This document shows positions 13,257 to 14,122 of a DNA stretch of 14,122 nt, in pieces (positions within the stretch are counted from its first letter, which is position 1; each line of letters begins with the position of its first letter). The stretch spans positions 1 through 14,122 of the forward strand of contig DBAV01000031.1 of NCBI GenBank assembly GCA_002291875.1, written 5' to 3'. Below the pieces are notes generated by a model. The model saw only the letters and a list, made by a program, of their open reading frames with translations. It did no database searches and had not been told where the DNA came from. Made by a program: the position numbers and the translations under genes. Source of the stretch: Hyphomonadaceae bacterium UBA1001. Its GTDB lineage: Bacteria; Pseudomonadota; Alphaproteobacteria; Caulobacterales; Aquidulcibacteraceae.

Positions 13257-14122
13257 TCAGCCCAGCCGCACCAACATCTTGCCGGTATTGGCGCCGCGGA
13301 ACAGCCCAATGAAGGCCTCTGGCGCGTTCTCGATGCCCTCGTGGACGGTTTCCTCCCACTTAAGGCGACCCTCGCCGATCCACTGCGCCATGTCGGCAAC
13401 AAACCGATCCTGAAGGTGGGCATAGTTGGACACGATGAAGCCCTGCATCCTCAGGCTCTTGCCGACCACATAGATCAGGTTGCGCGGCGCGGCTTGCGGG
13501 CGGTCGGCATTGTACTGGGCGATCATGCCGCACTCGACCAGGCGGGCAAAGGGCCGCGCCAGTTCCAGCGCCACCTCCAGATGGTCTCCGCCAACATTGT
13601 CGAAATAGACATCGATCCCGCGGGGCGCGAGCGCCCGCACCGCCTCGAGCAGGTCGGGCGCGGTGCGGTAATTCACCACCTCGTCGACGCCGAGGCTTTT
13701 CAGCCACGCGACCTTCTCGTCCGATCCGGCCGACCCGATGACCCGCGCACCCTTGATCTTGGCGATCTGGCAGACCGTGGCGCCGACCGCGCCCGCAGCA
13801 CCGGAAACGAAAACGGTCTCGCCGGGCTTGGGGTCGCCGATCTCCAGCAGGCCAGACCAGGCGGTCAGACCCGGCATGCCCAGCACCCCCAGAAAGGCCT
13901 GGGGCGGCAGGCCGCGCGGGTCGATCTTCTGGAATGCCCCGGCATTTTCGGTCAGCACCTCGCGCCAGCCATACATGTGCGAGACCAGATCACCCGGCTG
14001 CAGTCCATCGGCACTGCTGTCGACGACCTCGCCGATTGCGTGCCCCTGGAGTGGCTGGCCGATCTGGAAGGGGGGGACATAGGACGGGCGGTCATACATG
14101 CGCCCGCGCATGTAGGGGTCGA
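13257..14122 (-). CDS. MDR-family NADP-dependent oxidoreductase, 5' end off the window
   Basis: Partial: 287 residues are present and the frame stays open to the right edge, beginning with DPYMRGRM, which is an internal motif of the family. About 40-50 N-terminal residues should lie beyond 14122. The ATG at 14111 is not the true start. The NADP-binding motif GAAGAVG is at 107-113 of the visible part, preceded by LGMPGLTAWSGL (80-91). VYFDNVGG lies further on, and the end GANTGKMLVRLG is typical. This matches the zinc-free medium-chain reductases related to E. coli CurA/YncB and mammalian PTGR1, which reduce alpha,beta-unsaturated carbonyls with NADPH. The physiological substrate cannot be told. 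It precedes the VDWSAA protein by 79 nt on the same strand. Confidence 0.93.
   Translation of the reverse strand, partial: DPYMRGRMYDRPSYVPPFQIGQPLQGHAIGEVVDSSADGLQPGDLVSHMYGWREVLTENAGAFQKIDPRGLPPQAFLGVLGMPGLTAWSGLLEIGDPKPGETVFVSGAAGAVGATVCQIAKIKGARVIGSAGSDEKVAWLKSLGVDEVVNYRTAPDLLEAVRALAPRGIDVYFDNVGGDHLEVALELARPFARLVECGMIAQYNADRPQAAPRNLIYVVGKSLRMQGFIVSNYAHLQDRFVADMAQWIGEGRLKWEETVHEGIENAPEAFIGLFRGANTGKMLVRLG

Overview
This window is high-GC, gene-dense bacterial chromosome. The gene content points to an alphaproteobacterium, most likely of the Caulobacterales/Maricaulales (stalked or prosthecate) type. The main reasons are a TipF-like membrane-anchored degenerate EAL protein (a flagellar polarity factor studied in Caulobacter), a class II DAHP synthase, a plant/alphaproteobacterial-style glutathione reductase, and two small proteins that look like conserved alphaproteobacterial hypotheticals. 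I see no mobile element, CRISPR array, tRNA or rRNA. Family names rest on recognised motifs and lengths, not on database searches.

Layout. Positions 70-1428 (-) encode the TipF-like protein and 1451-2041 (-) a GNAT acetyltransferase just upstream in the same direction. A 103-bp divergent gap follows. Then comes a rightward cluster: an ACAD10/11-type acyl-CoA dehydrogenase (2145-3443), a small four-helix membrane protein (3451-3858) and a cytochrome P450 closely resembling the CYP108/P450terp family (3918-5204). The P450 converges on a YgfZ/CAF17-type folate-binding protein (5201-6052, -); the two stop codons share one CTAG. A 460-bp divergent regulatory region (6053-6512) has several palindromes and is locally AT-rich. 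It is followed by a 74-aa conserved small protein (6513-6737) with a strong intrinsic terminator.

The second half holds housekeeping genes. glmU, rpiA and gor form a tight operon (6954-10446) in which both junctions are ATGA overlaps. Next come class II DAHP synthase (10536-11906) and a 94-aa conserved small protein (11990-12274). On the minus strand are a VDWSAA-motif protein of probable RNase H-like fold (12287-13177) and the 3' part of an MDR-family NADP-dependent oxidoreductase that runs off the right edge (13257-14122).

How the genes may work together. glmU supplies UDP-GlcNAc for the envelope. rpiA belongs to the pentose phosphate pathway, which yields both NADPH (used by gor) and erythrose 4-phosphate (used by DAHP synthase), so the stretch 6954-11906 is metabolically coherent. 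The dehydrogenase, membrane protein and P450 cluster looks like a catabolic module for a hydrophobic substrate, possibly terpenoid, aromatic or hydroxylated fatty acyl. No ferredoxin, ferredoxin reductase or partner kinase lies in the window. Nothing here is clearly a new multi-gene system. The most interesting points are the P450/ACAD10-11 pairing, the catalytically degraded EAL protein, an unusual NADPH-site residue in Gor and the palindrome-rich divergent region.
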